From the NCBI RefSeq assembly GCF_003952725.1, contig NZ_CP032509.1, positions 1,574,001 through 1,638,000 on the forward strand: a stretch of 64,000 nucleotides of DNA, written 5' to 3'. Source of the stretch: Georhizobium profundi. GTDB taxonomy: Bacteria > Pseudomonadota > Alphaproteobacteria > Rhizobiales > Rhizobiaceae. The position numbers and the translations under genes were made by a program. The notes beneath the pieces are model-generated. The model was given only the letters and a program-made list of their open reading frames with translations, was not told the origin of the DNA and made no database searches. Shown here in pieces: positions 28,864-37,314 of the stretch (position 1 is its first letter; each line of letters begins with the position of its first letter).

Positions 28864-30514
28864 CGAGCCTGCCGCGGTTCTTATCGACGGGGTCTCGGTC
28901 ACCTATGCCGCATCGGACAAGGCGGCGGTCGGGCCCGTCGATCTCGTCATTCGGCCGGGCGAGCGGTGGCTGCTGCTCGGCGCATCCGGGTCGGGCAAAT
29001 CCTCGCTGCTGAACGCGCTGACCGGCCTGATCCCGCACGCGATTGCGGCCGAGCGATCCGGCGAGGTGAGGCTCCTTGGAGAAGACGTCGCCGCGCGCAC
29101 GCCGGCGGGATGGAGCAGCACCGTCGCGCGCCTTTTCCAGAAGGTGGAACAGACGCTCTGCGGCATGACGGTGGCCGACGAGATTGCTTTCGCGCTGGAA
29201 AATCAGGGCGTCGCCGTGGCCGAGATTGCCACGCGCACGGACTCAGCAATGGGATCGCTCGGCCTGCCGCAGGAGTGGCGCGACAGACGGACGAGCCGCT
29301 TGTCCGGCGGTGAAAGGCAGCTTGTCGCGATCGCTGCCATCATGGCGCAAGGCGCGCCCATCCTCGTTGCCGACGAGCCCACGGCGCATCTTGCGCCCGA
29401 GGCTGCACGCCGGCTGGAGCGGCTCTTGCGCGACGTGCCACCTGACGGCGCCGCACTCGTCGTCGACCACCGGCTCGACGATCTCATCCCGCTGATCGAC
29501 CGTGTCGCCGTGCTCGGAGACGATGGCCGCATTGTCGCCACTGGCTGCCCGCGAAAAGTGTTTCGGGATCACGGGCAAACGTTCGATCTTCTGGGCATCT
29601 GGCGGCCGATCGGCAGCCGTCTTGCAGACCGGCTGATGGCGCTCGGTCCTGAGACCGACCCGCAGCCGCTGACCTTGGCTGAAGCGCTTCAGGCCATGGA
29701 TCGGCTGCCCCTTACGCTGCTCGACCGAGCACGCGCAACGCTTGTCGACTTCATTGCGCCGCGGATCGCGCAAGCCGGAGCAGTCGGCGCAACCGTTGCC
29801 CGGCTGCAAAACGCGTCCTGCGCGCCGCTCTTCGCCAAGCCGGTCCTTCAGAAGGTGACGCTGTCGATTGCAGCGGGCGAGGTGGTCGCGATCCTCGGCG
29901 CCAACGGAGCAGGCAAATCGACCCTTGCTGCCAGCCTGGCGGGGCTCCTCCGCCTGAAGGCTGGGCGCCGGGACGGGGCGATGGGCGGCATCTCGTTTCA
30001 AAATCCGGACAGCCAGTTCATCGCCGGTTCGGTCGGCGAAGAGCTTGCCGCCGCACTTGAAGCCGCCGGCGCACGGGCGGAGGCAGCTGATGTGGCGGCA
30101 CTTGCCGAGCGTTGGCGACTGGTCACGCTTCTCGACCGCCATCCGATGCAGCTTTCGGAAGGGCAGAAGCGGCGGCTCTCGCTAGCCCTGTTGATGGCCG
30201 GCGACCGGTTCCCACTGATTGTCTTGGATGAGCCGACCGGCGGGCTCGATGCGGCGGGTACTGAAGCGCTCATGGATGAAGTCGACCGGCTCCGCGACAG
30301 TGAGCGCGCGGTGGCGATCGTCACGCATGACATGGATTTTGCACTTGCGACGGCCCCACGCTGGATCGTCGTTGGCGAAGGGCGCATTCTCGTCGACGGC
30401 CCTGCCGGCGAGCTCATGCGGGATCGTGCGCTGATGAAAAGGGCAGGGCTTGCGCCACCGCACCTTCTTCAAGCGCTCGACTGGCTGGAAAAGGAGCCGG
30501 TGCCCGCATGCTGA
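28856..30514 (+). CDS. ykoD: ECF transporter ATPase with two nucleotide-binding domains, YkoD
   Basis: This 552-residue protein is a head-to-tail duplication of ABC ATPase domains, replacing the two separate ECF A components. Domain 1 (about 5-230) has Walker A GASGSGKSS, signature LSGGERQ, Walker B ILVADEPT and switch VVDHRLDD. Domain 2 (about 315-540) has GANGAGKST, signature LSEGQKRR, VLDEPTGGLD and VTHDMDF. The signature of domain 2 has Glu for the second Gly, as in many ECF ATPases. It powers uptake through YkoE with YkoC, and overlaps its neighbours on both sides. Confidence 0.92.
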   Translation: MADEPAAVLIDGVSVTYAASDKAAVGPVDLVIRPGERWLLLGASGSGKSSLLNALTGLIPHAIAAERSGEVRLLGEDVAARTPAGWSSTVARLFQKVEQTLCGMTVADEIAFALENQGVAVAEIATRTDSAMGSLGLPQEWRDRRTSRLSGGERQLVAIAAIMAQGAPILVADEPTAHLAPEAARRLERLLRDVPPDGAALVVDHRLDDLIPLIDRVAVLGDDGRIVATGCPRKVFRDHGQTFDLLGIWRPIGSRLADRLMALGPETDPQPLTLAEALQAMDRLPLTLLDRARATLVDFIAPRIAQAGAVGATVARLQNASCAPLFAKPVLQKVTLSIAAGEVVAILGANGAGKSTLAASLAGLLRLKAGRRDGAMGGISFQNPDSQFIAGSVGEELAAALEAAGARAEAADVAALAERWRLVTLLDRHPMQLSEGQKRRLSLALLMAGDRFPLIVLDEPTGGLDAAGTEALMDEVDRLRDSERAVAIVTHDMDFALATAPRWIVVGEGRILVDGPAGELMRDRALMKRAGLAPPHLLQALDWLEKEPVPAC

Positions 30515-31251
30515 AGACGGTTCATCCGCTGCCGAAGCTCATCGTCGCGCTGGTCTGGCTTGCTGGCTCCATCGCGGTGTTCGACGCGTCGTTCCAGATT
30601 GCGATGATCCTGACTTGCGTGACTGTCCTCGTCCTCCTCGAGCGCCTTTCGCCAGTGTTCGTGCTCGCCTTGATGGTGCCCTTCGCGCTCTTCGGCGCGG
30701 GCTTCATCACCACCAGCGTGCTCTTCCGGCAAGAGAGCGAGTTCGCGGTGCAGATGGCGCAGGAAACGCCTTTCGGCGACGGGCGGCTGCAGGCGGGCAT
30801 CGTGCTTTTCCTTCGCGCGGTTGCCTGCGGAATGGTGTCGGCGGTTTTCGTGCTGACCACCGACCCGGGCGGCTTCGTGAAAGCACTGATGGTCAATTGG
30901 CGCCTGTCGCCGCGCGTCGGCTATGCGCTCTTCGCCGCGCTGCAGCTGGTGCCGGATCTCGCTTCCGAACTGCAGCAGATGCGGCTTGCCCGCGCCATGC
31001 GGCGCGGCGCTCTACCACGGCGCATCCCAGGCCCGATCGAAGTCGGTTCGCTCGTCGTGCCGCTCATCGCCTACGCCATCAGGCGAGCGGGGGATACGGC
31101 ACTCGCGATGGAGAGCCGGGGCCTCGGCGCCTCGCCCAGGCGTACCGTCATCGGTGCACCGGCTTCATCCAAACGAGACGCGATCTTCTGTTTCGTGGCG
31201 TCCGTTTGGCTCCTGTCGATCCACTGGCTCACGTCGCGGGCGCCTCTATGA
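30508..31251 (+). CDS. ykoC: ECF transporter T component YkoC
   Basis: This 247-residue transmembrane coupling subunit has membrane helices over residues 15-115. A cytoplasmic helical region carries the Arg-containing coupling motifs LARAMRRGA (about 158-166) and ESRGLGASPRR (about 205-215), which dock the two ATPase domains. One more hydrophobic helix lies near the C-terminus. It overlaps ykoD by 7 bp. With ykoE and ykoD this makes a complete, dedicated (group I) ECF importer. Confidence 0.9.
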   Translation: MLKTVHPLPKLIVALVWLAGSIAVFDASFQIAMILTCVTVLVLLERLSPVFVLALMVPFALFGAGFITTSVLFRQESEFAVQMAQETPFGDGRLQAGIVLFLRAVACGMVSAVFVLTTDPGGFVKALMVNWRLSPRVGYALFAALQLVPDLASELQQMRLARAMRRGALPRRIPGPIEVGSLVVPLIAYAIRRAGDTALAMESRGLGASPRRTVIGAPASSKRDAIFCFVASVWLLSIHWLTSRAPL

Positions 31252-31377
31252 GGCACGGACTGTCTTCAAAATCGGCATGAAACTGGTGTAAGGCAGCCCG
31301 ATCGATCGAAAAAATCGGATCGCCTGTCGGCTGACGGCTGTTGCCATCGTCCTTGGCAGTGTCGACCACAGATTGAG

Positions 31378-32388
31378 ATGGGCCACGCCATGACGTCAGA
31401 CGCATACCGTGAAGGCGCGCCGGAACCTGCCATCGTGGCCGAAGGGCTGATCAAGCGCTTCGGTGACGTGACTGCCGTTGCCGGGATCGATCTCGTCGTG
31501 CCGCGCGGCATGATCTTCGCAATCCTCGGCCCGAACGGCGCCGGCAAGACGACGCTGATGCGCATGCTGGCGACGCTCACCGTTCCCGATGGCGGCGCCG
31601 CCACGGTAATGGGTCATGATCTGACCGCCGCGCCCGATGCCGTGCGCAGCTCGATCGCCATGACCGGTCAGTTCGCCTCGCTCGACGAAGATCTGACGGG
31701 GCGCGAGAACCTCATCCTCATCGCGCGGCTCTGGGGCTTCAAGGGCCGGGCAGCGCGCGAGCGCGGCGACGAGCTCCTCGCCGCCTTCGATCTTTCCGAT
31801 GCGGCGACGAAGCAGGTGAAGGACTATTCCGGCGGCATGCGCCGGCGGCTCGACATCGCCGCATCGCTGATCGTGACCCCCGGTGTCCTCTTCCTCGATG
31901 AGCCGACGACGGGCCTCGACCCGAAGGCGCGGCAGGGCGTCTGGCGGATGATCCGGGGGCTGGCGGACAGTGGCGTGACCATTCTTCTCACGACCCAATA
32001 TCTGGAAGAAGCAGACCAGCTTGCCTCGCGCATCGCGGTCATCGACCACGGGCGCAAGATCGCCGAAGGCACGAGCCGCGAGCTGAAGGCTGCGACCGGT
32101 TCCGGCTTCCTGCATGTGGCTCTTGCCGATCCCGCGCATCTCGACCGCGCTGCAGCGGTGCTCGAAGCGCAGCTGCAGAGTTCAGTTCAGAGATCGACGG
32201 AAGGTGCGACACTGTCGATCATCGCCAAGTCGCCGGAAGCGGCGAATGCTGCTCTGGCGACTTTGATCGCCGAAGGTATCGCGCTCGCCGATTTCTCCAT
32301 GGGGCAGCCGACGCTGGACGAAGTGTTCTTCGCGCTGACGGGCGAGCGTACGGCCACGGATATGCCGGAAAGGGAGGCTGCGGAATGA
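31378..32388 (+). CDS. DrrA-like ABC transporter ATP-binding protein
   Basis: This 336-residue ATPase of a type-V/ABC-2 exporter has Walker A GPNGAGKTT at about 51-59, signature YSGGMRRR, Walker B VLFLDEPTTGLD and switch LLTTQYLEEAD. Beyond the ATPase core (about 230) is a DrrA-type C-terminal domain ending MGQPTLDEVFFALTG, characteristic of the daunorubicin-resistance group. The substrate is unknown; drug or lipid-like compounds are typical. Start 31378 or Met5 at 31390; neither has a strong ribosome site. It overlaps the permease by 4 bp (ATGA). Confidence 0.88.
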   Translation: MGHAMTSDAYREGAPEPAIVAEGLIKRFGDVTAVAGIDLVVPRGMIFAILGPNGAGKTTLMRMLATLTVPDGGAATVMGHDLTAAPDAVRSSIAMTGQFASLDEDLTGRENLILIARLWGFKGRAARERGDELLAAFDLSDAATKQVKDYSGGMRRRLDIAASLIVTPGVLFLDEPTTGLDPKARQGVWRMIRGLADSGVTILLTTQYLEEADQLASRIAVIDHGRKIAEGTSRELKAATGSGFLHVALADPAHLDRAAAVLEAQLQSSVQRSTEGATLSIIAKSPEAANAALATLIAEGIALADFSMGQPTLDEVFFALTGERTATDMPEREAAE

Positions 32389-33206
32389 GCGATCGATTGA
32401 TGAGCGATCTGCCGGACACGGCCGGTCTCAGACATGTCGCCCGACCGCCGAAGCCGTCTGCGTTCTCCAACGCGCTCGTTTTCGGCTGGCGTGCCGTCCT
32501 GAAGTTCAAGCACGTGCCGGAGCAGCTTTTCGATCTGGTCATGACGCCGATCATGTTCACGCTGCTCTTCACCTTCGTGTTCGGTGGCGCGCTTGCCGGT
32601 TCGACCGGCGATTACCTGCAGTTCTTCCTGCCGGGCATCCTCGTCCAGACGGTGATGTTCAACTCGGTCTATTCCGGCATGGGGCTGTCGACCGATCTCG
32701 GAAAGGGCCTCTTCGACCGGTTCCGCTCGCTGCCGATCTGGCCGCTGGCGCCCTTTGCCGGGCTGATGGTGGGCGATATCCTGCGACACCTGATCGCCGC
32801 CACGATCATCCTGACCATCGGCCTGATCCTCGGCTACCGGCCGGAGACGGGGATCCTCGGCGTGCTCGGCGCCTTTGCGCTGCTTGTCGCGATCGGCTTC
32901 GGCATGGGCTGGATCTTCATGGTACTCGGACTTTTGATCCGCACGCCGACGACGGTGATGACGATGGGCTTCACCTTCCTCTTTCCGCTCGTCTTCGCCT
33001 CCAACATCATGGTGGATCCTGCAACGATGCCCGGCTGGCTGCGCAGCTTCGTCGACGTCAATCCGGTCAGCCTGATGACGACGGCGATCCGCGGGCTGAT
33101 GAATGGCGGCGGCAGTTTCGCCGATGTGGGCCTGGCTCTGATCGCGCCCGCACTGGTGACGGCGATCCTCGCGCCGGTGACCCTGATGCTCTATCGGCGG
33201 CGCTGA
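32385..33206 (+). CDS. DrrB-like ABC-2 type permease
   Basis: This 273-residue permease has six membrane helices from about residue 45, after a polar N-terminal 40 residues. The ABC-2 signature region PLVFASNIMVDPATMPGWLRSFVDVNPVSLMTTA-type (split here by position: about 205-240) is present. It is the membrane partner of the preceding ATPase, translationally coupled through ATGA. No regulator gene lies next to the pair. Confidence 0.87.
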   Translation: MSDRLMSDLPDTAGLRHVARPPKPSAFSNALVFGWRAVLKFKHVPEQLFDLVMTPIMFTLLFTFVFGGALAGSTGDYLQFFLPGILVQTVMFNSVYSGMGLSTDLGKGLFDRFRSLPIWPLAPFAGLMVGDILRHLIAATIILTIGLILGYRPETGILGVLGAFALLVAIGFGMGWIFMVLGLLIRTPTTVMTMGFTFLFPLVFASNIMVDPATMPGWLRSFVDVNPVSLMTTAIRGLMNGGGSFADVGLALIAPALVTAILAPVTLMLYRRR

Positions 33207-33244
33207 GGTCTTTCGCCACCGTCCTGTTTGGGCCATAGAGCTAG

Positions 33245-33318
33245 GAGCGTTTCCAGGTGAAGCGGATGCCGGTTCATCGCTCGGCGACGCGATCAATCAA
33301 CACCAAGAGCGATTGATC
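33245..33318. repeat. Intergenic repeat-like element with inverted repeat
   Basis: The segment starts GAGCGTTTCCAGGTGAAGCG and contains a GCCGGTTC block. This resembles a dispersed intergenic repeat I recall from Hyphomicrobiales genomes. It ends in an 8-bp inverted repeat, GATCAATC (33291-33298) and GATTGATC (33311-33318). Only one copy is evident in this window, so repeat status is recalled rather than shown. Confidence 0.4.
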
Positions 33319-33389
33319 CATTCGAAGACGGGCGAAGTTGCGCCAGGAGCGCGGTTCGACCGGCCACAACGGGGAGTGACGAAGAGTTC

Positions 33390-33932
33390 ATGCATGATTT
33401 CAGCCTTCTCGACTTCAGTCCCCTTGTCATCATCGATGGTCGGATGGAGGCGGTACCGGTCGAAAAGCGCAGGGATATCGCGTCACGGGAGCGGCTGAAG
33501 CTGCGCGACAAGCCGCCGATGATGGAAATCGAAGGTCTCGTCCTGAAGCGTCCGATCACGCGCATCTTCGAAAAGGAGGTCTATCTCTCCGGCCTCAAGC
33601 TCAAGGATGCCGAGAACCAACGCGTCGTAGCGATCGGTCGCCCCCACGAGGACCGCTTTCACCTCTACAATTACATCATCCCCGAAACAGGTGCTTCCTT
33701 TGCCAACCGGGCCCTGACACCGGGTGCGTGCGTGCGGCAGATCGTGTTGCTCGCGGTCGCCTTGCTTATCGCGTTCGGAATGGCCTTCTTTTCACTCGGC
33801 TTCTTCCAGCGCAGCATCTTCATGGGTCTGATATGGCTGACCGCCGCAGTGGTTTTCCTCTCGGTCGCCAAGCATTTCTGGGAGCAATACAAGGCGGATC
33901 GGATGCTGGCGAAGTATGTGGAGCGGCTGTGA
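33390..33932 (+). CDS. Hypothetical membrane protein, 180 aa
   Basis: I do not recognise a named family. The first 110 residues are soluble and mixed-charge, with two phrases that look domain-like (EIEGLVLKRPITRIFEKEVYL and HEDRFHLYNYIIPETGAS). Two adjacent hydrophobic helices lie at about 117-138 and 143-160. The tail is basic. It is probably an inner-membrane hairpin protein with a cytoplasmic N-domain. ATG at 33390 is preceded by GGGGAGTGACGAAGAG. It is monocistronic, between a repeat-like element and the minus-strand immunity gene. Confidence 0.65.
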   Translation: MHDFSLLDFSPLVIIDGRMEAVPVEKRRDIASRERLKLRDKPPMMEIEGLVLKRPITRIFEKEVYLSGLKLKDAENQRVVAIGRPHEDRFHLYNYIIPETGASFANRALTPGACVRQIVLLAVALLIAFGMAFFSLGFFQRSIFMGLIWLTAAVVFLSVAKHFWEQYKADRMLAKYVERL

Positions 33933-34005
33933 AGCGAGGGCTTCAACTCACCGGTATTGAGCATGGTTTCAGAATAGCTGTCAGCAGGGCCGATGTGTCA
34001 TCGTT

Positions 34006-34371
34006 TCAGTCCGGCTGCCAGATGCCCTCGTCCCAAGCCCGCAGGGCCATCCCCGCATCAAGCTTTTGTGGCCACTGAGAATTTCGGATACGCTCCAGTG
34101 CATGCCGCGCCTCGACGGGCGCAATGGAGCGGGTCGCCTTAGCGGCCAGCAACCTCACCTCCATGCTCGGATCATCGTAAAGGCGCAGTAGAGCGCGACG
34201 CTGGTCGCCGTGGCGGGATCGCAATTCGGTTTCGATGGAACGTTTTTCTGCGTAAAGCGTCCGATATCTCGACATTCGACCTTCAATGCTCGCTTCGTCC
34301 ATCCTTCGAGCGACGTCGGCGAAGGCATCCACCAGTTGGTCGACAGATGCAGCCCCAAGATCTTCATTCAT
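34006..34371 (-). CDS. DUF2019 protein, probable immunity partner
   Basis: This 121-residue alpha-helical protein starts MNEDLGAASVDQLVDAFADV. It carries the DUF2019 hallmarks GDQRRALLRLYDDPSMEVRLLAAKATRSIAPVEA-type (around residues 60-95), a HEAT-like two-helix unit. Members of this family often sit directly after toxin genes of polymorphic systems and are thought to be immunity proteins. Its start overlaps the end of the preceding HNH-type gene by 4 bp (ATGA), the usual coupling of toxin and antidote. The role is inferred from that linkage. Confidence 0.75.
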   Translation of the reverse strand: MNEDLGAASVDQLVDAFADVARRMDEASIEGRMSRYRTLYAEKRSIETELRSRHGDQRRALLRLYDDPSMEVRLLAAKATRSIAPVEARHALERIRNSQWPQKLDAGMALRAWDEGIWQPD

Positions 34372-35128
34372 GGTTTCAGCACTCCCGCATCGACCAAAGC
34401 GTTCAGTCCGACCCGCCGCTGCTCGTCCCACGACTTGCCCTGGAGAAACTCCCTCGGCGGCAAGCCACCGAATTCATCATTTGGTCTGGCACACCATCGA
34501 TTAATCAGCCAGTGCTGCATCCGCGGTATCAGCACGATGTTGTCAGGATCATTGATCGTATCCTCGAAAAATCCGCTCGGTCTAGCAGTCGATCGTTCGA
34601 CGATGTGGTGTCTGTCATAGCCCGCCAATGGCGTTTTCGCTCTGTTGAGCAGTTCCTCAAGCGTGCGTGGGGCATCGCCGTAGAATTCGATCAGCGGAAG
34701 TCTGTCATACAGCCAATGTCCGATCGTGATTGCTCGACCCCAGGGCGTCGCTCGCCAAGCGTTGCGCACGATCCATTCTGCGACCCGTAAAGCGACGCGC
34801 GTTCTTTCTCGTGAGCTACCAGGCCGCTGGTCCGGAATATCCGGCCAGTCCTCTGGGGGTTCGGGTGGATCGACGTTCGCTGCCAGCGCAGGAAAATCTC
34901 TGTCGGCGGTCGATCGAGCAGGGGATCGATTTGCCGATTGCCCTCCGTCCACCCGGACCCACCTGCCAGCCCTTCGGCTGCCCGCGGGACGCGCGGCTGG
35001 TTGGGATCGAAATTGGCTTTGGCCAGAAGATATCCGACATAGTTTGCGTGGATCAGCACCGCATGGGCGCTAAGACGCCAGCGTTGGTGCAGCAGATCGT
35101 CGATTTCTGTTCGATTGGCATTTGACAT
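34368..35128 (-). pseudogene. HNH-type toxin gene interrupted by a frameshift
   Basis: ATG at 35128 (GGGGG ribosome site) opens a 47-codon frame ending AKANFDPNQPRV. To continue into the expected VPAGS...GGQ linker one base is missing near 34985-34988. The rest, in the neighbouring frame, is open to 34368 and encodes a Pro-rich linker (PPEPPEDWPDIPDQRP), a hydrophobic helix and a C-terminal nuclease-like domain. That domain has GYDRHHIVERS, NIVLIPRMQHW and the closing FGGLPPREFLQGKSW...GVLKP. The HH...N...H pattern fits an HNH/endonuclease VII-type toxin. Restored length would be about 253 residues. Possibilities are inactivation, sequencing error or recoding; the C-terminal frame (from 34952) alone might be expressed. 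Confidence 0.65.
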
Positions 35129-35255
35129 GGAAGCCCCCAGCAACCGTTCCAGAATTCGGTCGGTGCTGCGGGCGGGGATGAAGTCGATCGTGGATTAGAC
35201 GTCGCGCTGGTGGCGATCCCGGGGAGCCGGGATCCATGCCTGTCAAGTCTCCCGC

Positions 35256-35284
35256 TTGCCTCTCTCGGCGTCCTCGGCTATCAC
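35256..35284 (+). promoter_or_regulatory. Promoter of the putative leuA leader
   Basis: TTGCCT (35256-35261) and TATCAC (35279-35284) are separated by 17 bp. The expected transcription start falls on the A of the ATG at 35292, the same geometry as the trpL promoter in this window. Confidence 0.45.
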
Positions 35285-35291
35285 TCCTTCC

Positions 35292-35417
35292 ATGAGCAAG
35301 AGGCGCAACACGGCTGGATCTTTCCGCGACATGGGCATTTCGTCCGCGTCAGTCCGTGCGCGTACGCTCAGCTCGCTTCTTCTTCTCGGCCTTACGCGCG
35401 GTTGCCGGGTCCTTTGA
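35292..35417 (+). CDS. Putative leuA leader peptide with Leu codon run
   Basis: This 41-codon open frame lies upstream of leuA. It contains four consecutive Leu codons, CTT CTT CTT CTC (35376-35387), a fifth after one Gly codon, and Leu as its last residue (LSSLLLLGLTRGCRVL). It has no ribosome site and its ATG coincides with the predicted transcription start. Downstream, GGAGC (35418-35422) can pair with GCTCC (35455-35459) around a nested CCGGC/GCCGG hairpin, but the U-tract is poor (TTATCCCTTT). A leucine attenuator is plausible by analogy with trpL, not proven. Confidence 0.45.
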   Translation: MSKRRNTAGSFRDMGISSASVRARTLSSLLLLGLTRGCRVL

Positions 35418-35571
35418 GGAGCGCCCGGCGGCCGTAGAGGCTTTGCCGGCAACAGCTCCTTATCCCTTTGACACTGCCAGTGAATTGACCGATTGAGGTC
35501 CCGCTTGTGCGCTGTTTCTGCCCCTTTTGTCGGGCAGCGCGTTTGAAGCGGAGGAGACGGAGACGAGAGCC

Positions 35572-37314
35572 ATGACTGTCCACGCCAAGCAAGAGAAGCC
35601 TGCAGCCCGCATTCAAAAGGGCATGCCGAGCGCCCCCCAGAAGTACCAGCCCTATCCGCAGATCGATCTCTCCGACCGGACCTGGCCGTCGCGCCGGATA
35701 GAGAAGGCGCCGATCTGGTGTTCGGTGGATTTGCGCGACGGCAATCAGGCGCTGGTCGACCCGATGGGGCACGATCGCAAGGAGCGCATGTTCAAGCTTC
35801 TGCTGGACATGGGTTTTCCGGAAATCGAGATCGGCTTTCCATCGGCCTCGCAGACGGATTTCGATTTCGCGCGCTGGTGCGTGGAGCAGGGCAATGTGCC
35901 GAGCGACGTCTCGCTGCAGGTGCTGGTGCAGTGCCGCCCGGAACTGATTACGCGCACCTTCGAGGCGCTGGAAGGCGCGCACCGTCCGATCGTCCATTTC
36001 TACAATTCTACATCGGAGTTGCAGCGCCGCGTGGTCTTCCAGAAGGATGTTCGCGGCATCAAGGAAATCGCCACTGACGCGGCGAAGATGATTATGGACA
36101 TGGCGTCCAAGGCTGGCGGCGGCGCGGATAGCTACCGGTTCCAGTATTCGCCCGAGAGCTTTACCGGCACCGAACTCGAAGTCGCGCTCGAAATCTGCAA
36201 CGCGGTCGCCGAGATCGTAAAGCCGACAGCCGACAACAAGCTGATCATCAATCTGCCGTCGACGGTGGAGATGTCGACGCCGAACATCTACGCCGACCAG
36301 ATCGAATGGATGTGCCGCAACCTCGACAACCGCGAGAACCTGATCATCTCGCTGCATCCGCACAACGACCGTGGCACCGGCATCGCTGCCACCGAACTCG
36401 GCCTGATGGCCGGCGCGGACCGTGTCGAAGGCACGCTTTTCGGCAATGGCGAGCGCACCGGGAATGTGGATGTGGTGACGCTTGCGCTCAACATGTTCAC
36501 GCAAGGCGTCGATCCCGAGCTCGATTGTTCCGACATCGAGCGCATGAAGGCCGTCTACGAATATTCCAACCAGATGACGATCGCCGAGCGCCACCCTTAT
36601 GTGGGGGAACTCGTTTACACGGCGTTTTCCGGCTCGCATCAGGATGCGATCAACAAGGGCATGAAGGCGATCAAGGTCGCCAACAAGCCGCTCTGGGAAG
36701 TGCCGTATCTGCCGATCGACCCCAAGGATGTCGGCCGCACCTACGAGGCGATCATCCGCATCAACTCGCAGTCGGGCAAGGGCGGCATCGCCTACATCCT
36801 GCAGGAGGATTATGGGCTGAACCTGCCGAAGAAGCTGCAGGTCGAGTTCCGCGAAGACATCCAGCGCATCACCGACGAGGAGGGCAAGGAACTGCCGTCG
36901 CGCCGCATCTATGATCGCTTCATGGAGCGCTATGTCGGCCAGCCGGGTTCGCGGCTCTCCTTTGTCGATCATCACACCTATGCGGATGGATCGGTGAAGG
37001 GCCGCCGCATCGTTGCCGCTGAAATCACGGATGGCGGCGAAACGAAGCGGATCGAAGGCAAGGGCACCGGTCCCGTGGATGGGTTCGTCGATGCGCTCAA
37101 CAAATATCTGGGCATCGAAATGACGGTGGCCGACTATTCGGAGCATTCGATGCAGCACGGCTCGAATGCGGCCGCCATCTGCTACATGGAGATGGAGCAC
37201 GGTGGGCGCACGATCTTCGGCGTCGGCGTAAACCAGAACATAGTCGCGGCCTCGCTCGAGGCGATCGTGTCTGCTGCCAACCGTATCATCGATCGCAGCG
37301 GTGATGCCGGATGA
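35572..37314 (+). CDS. leuA: 2-isopropylmalate synthase
   Basis: This 580-residue enzyme makes 2-isopropylmalate from acetyl-CoA and 2-oxoisovalerate, the first step of leucine synthesis. The TIM barrel carries VDLRDGNQALVDPM (metal and substrate site), GFPSASQTDFDF and LHPHNDRGTG with the metal-binding His pair. The C-terminal about 130 residues form the regulatory LeuA dimer domain (feedback inhibition by leucine). The length is that of the long (type 2) form. ATG at 35572 follows a GGAGGAGACGGAGACGAG stretch. It is coupled to the next gene by ATGA overlap. Confidence 0.95.
   Translation: MTVHAKQEKPAARIQKGMPSAPQKYQPYPQIDLSDRTWPSRRIEKAPIWCSVDLRDGNQALVDPMGHDRKERMFKLLLDMGFPEIEIGFPSASQTDFDFARWCVEQGNVPSDVSLQVLVQCRPELITRTFEALEGAHRPIVHFYNSTSELQRRVVFQKDVRGIKEIATDAAKMIMDMASKAGGGADSYRFQYSPESFTGTELEVALEICNAVAEIVKPTADNKLIINLPSTVEMSTPNIYADQIEWMCRNLDNRENLIISLHPHNDRGTGIAATELGLMAGADRVEGTLFGNGERTGNVDVVTLALNMFTQGVDPELDCSDIERMKAVYEYSNQMTIAERHPYVGELVYTAFSGSHQDAINKGMKAIKVANKPLWEVPYLPIDPKDVGRTYEAIIRINSQSGKGGIAYILQEDYGLNLPKKLQVEFREDIQRITDEEGKELPSRRIYDRFMERYVGQPGSRLSFVDHHTYADGSVKGRRIVAAEITDGGETKRIEGKGTGPVDGFVDALNKYLGIEMTVADYSEHSMQHGSNAAAICYMEMEHGGRTIFGVGVNQNIVAASLEAIVSAANRIIDRSGDAG

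Noticed and set aside
34691..34985. Continuation of the toxin's N-terminal frame beyond the DPNQPRV linker
   Set aside because: After the linker this frame gives a sequence unlike toxin linkers, while the neighbouring frame continues into AGS...GGQ, a Pro-rich linker and the nuclease domain. It is treated as out-of-frame reading after a one-base loss.
35210..35437. A 75-codon plus-strand frame upstream of leuA
   Set aside because: No ribosome site and no conserved-looking segment. It overlaps the promoter and the better supported Leu-rich leader in another frame.
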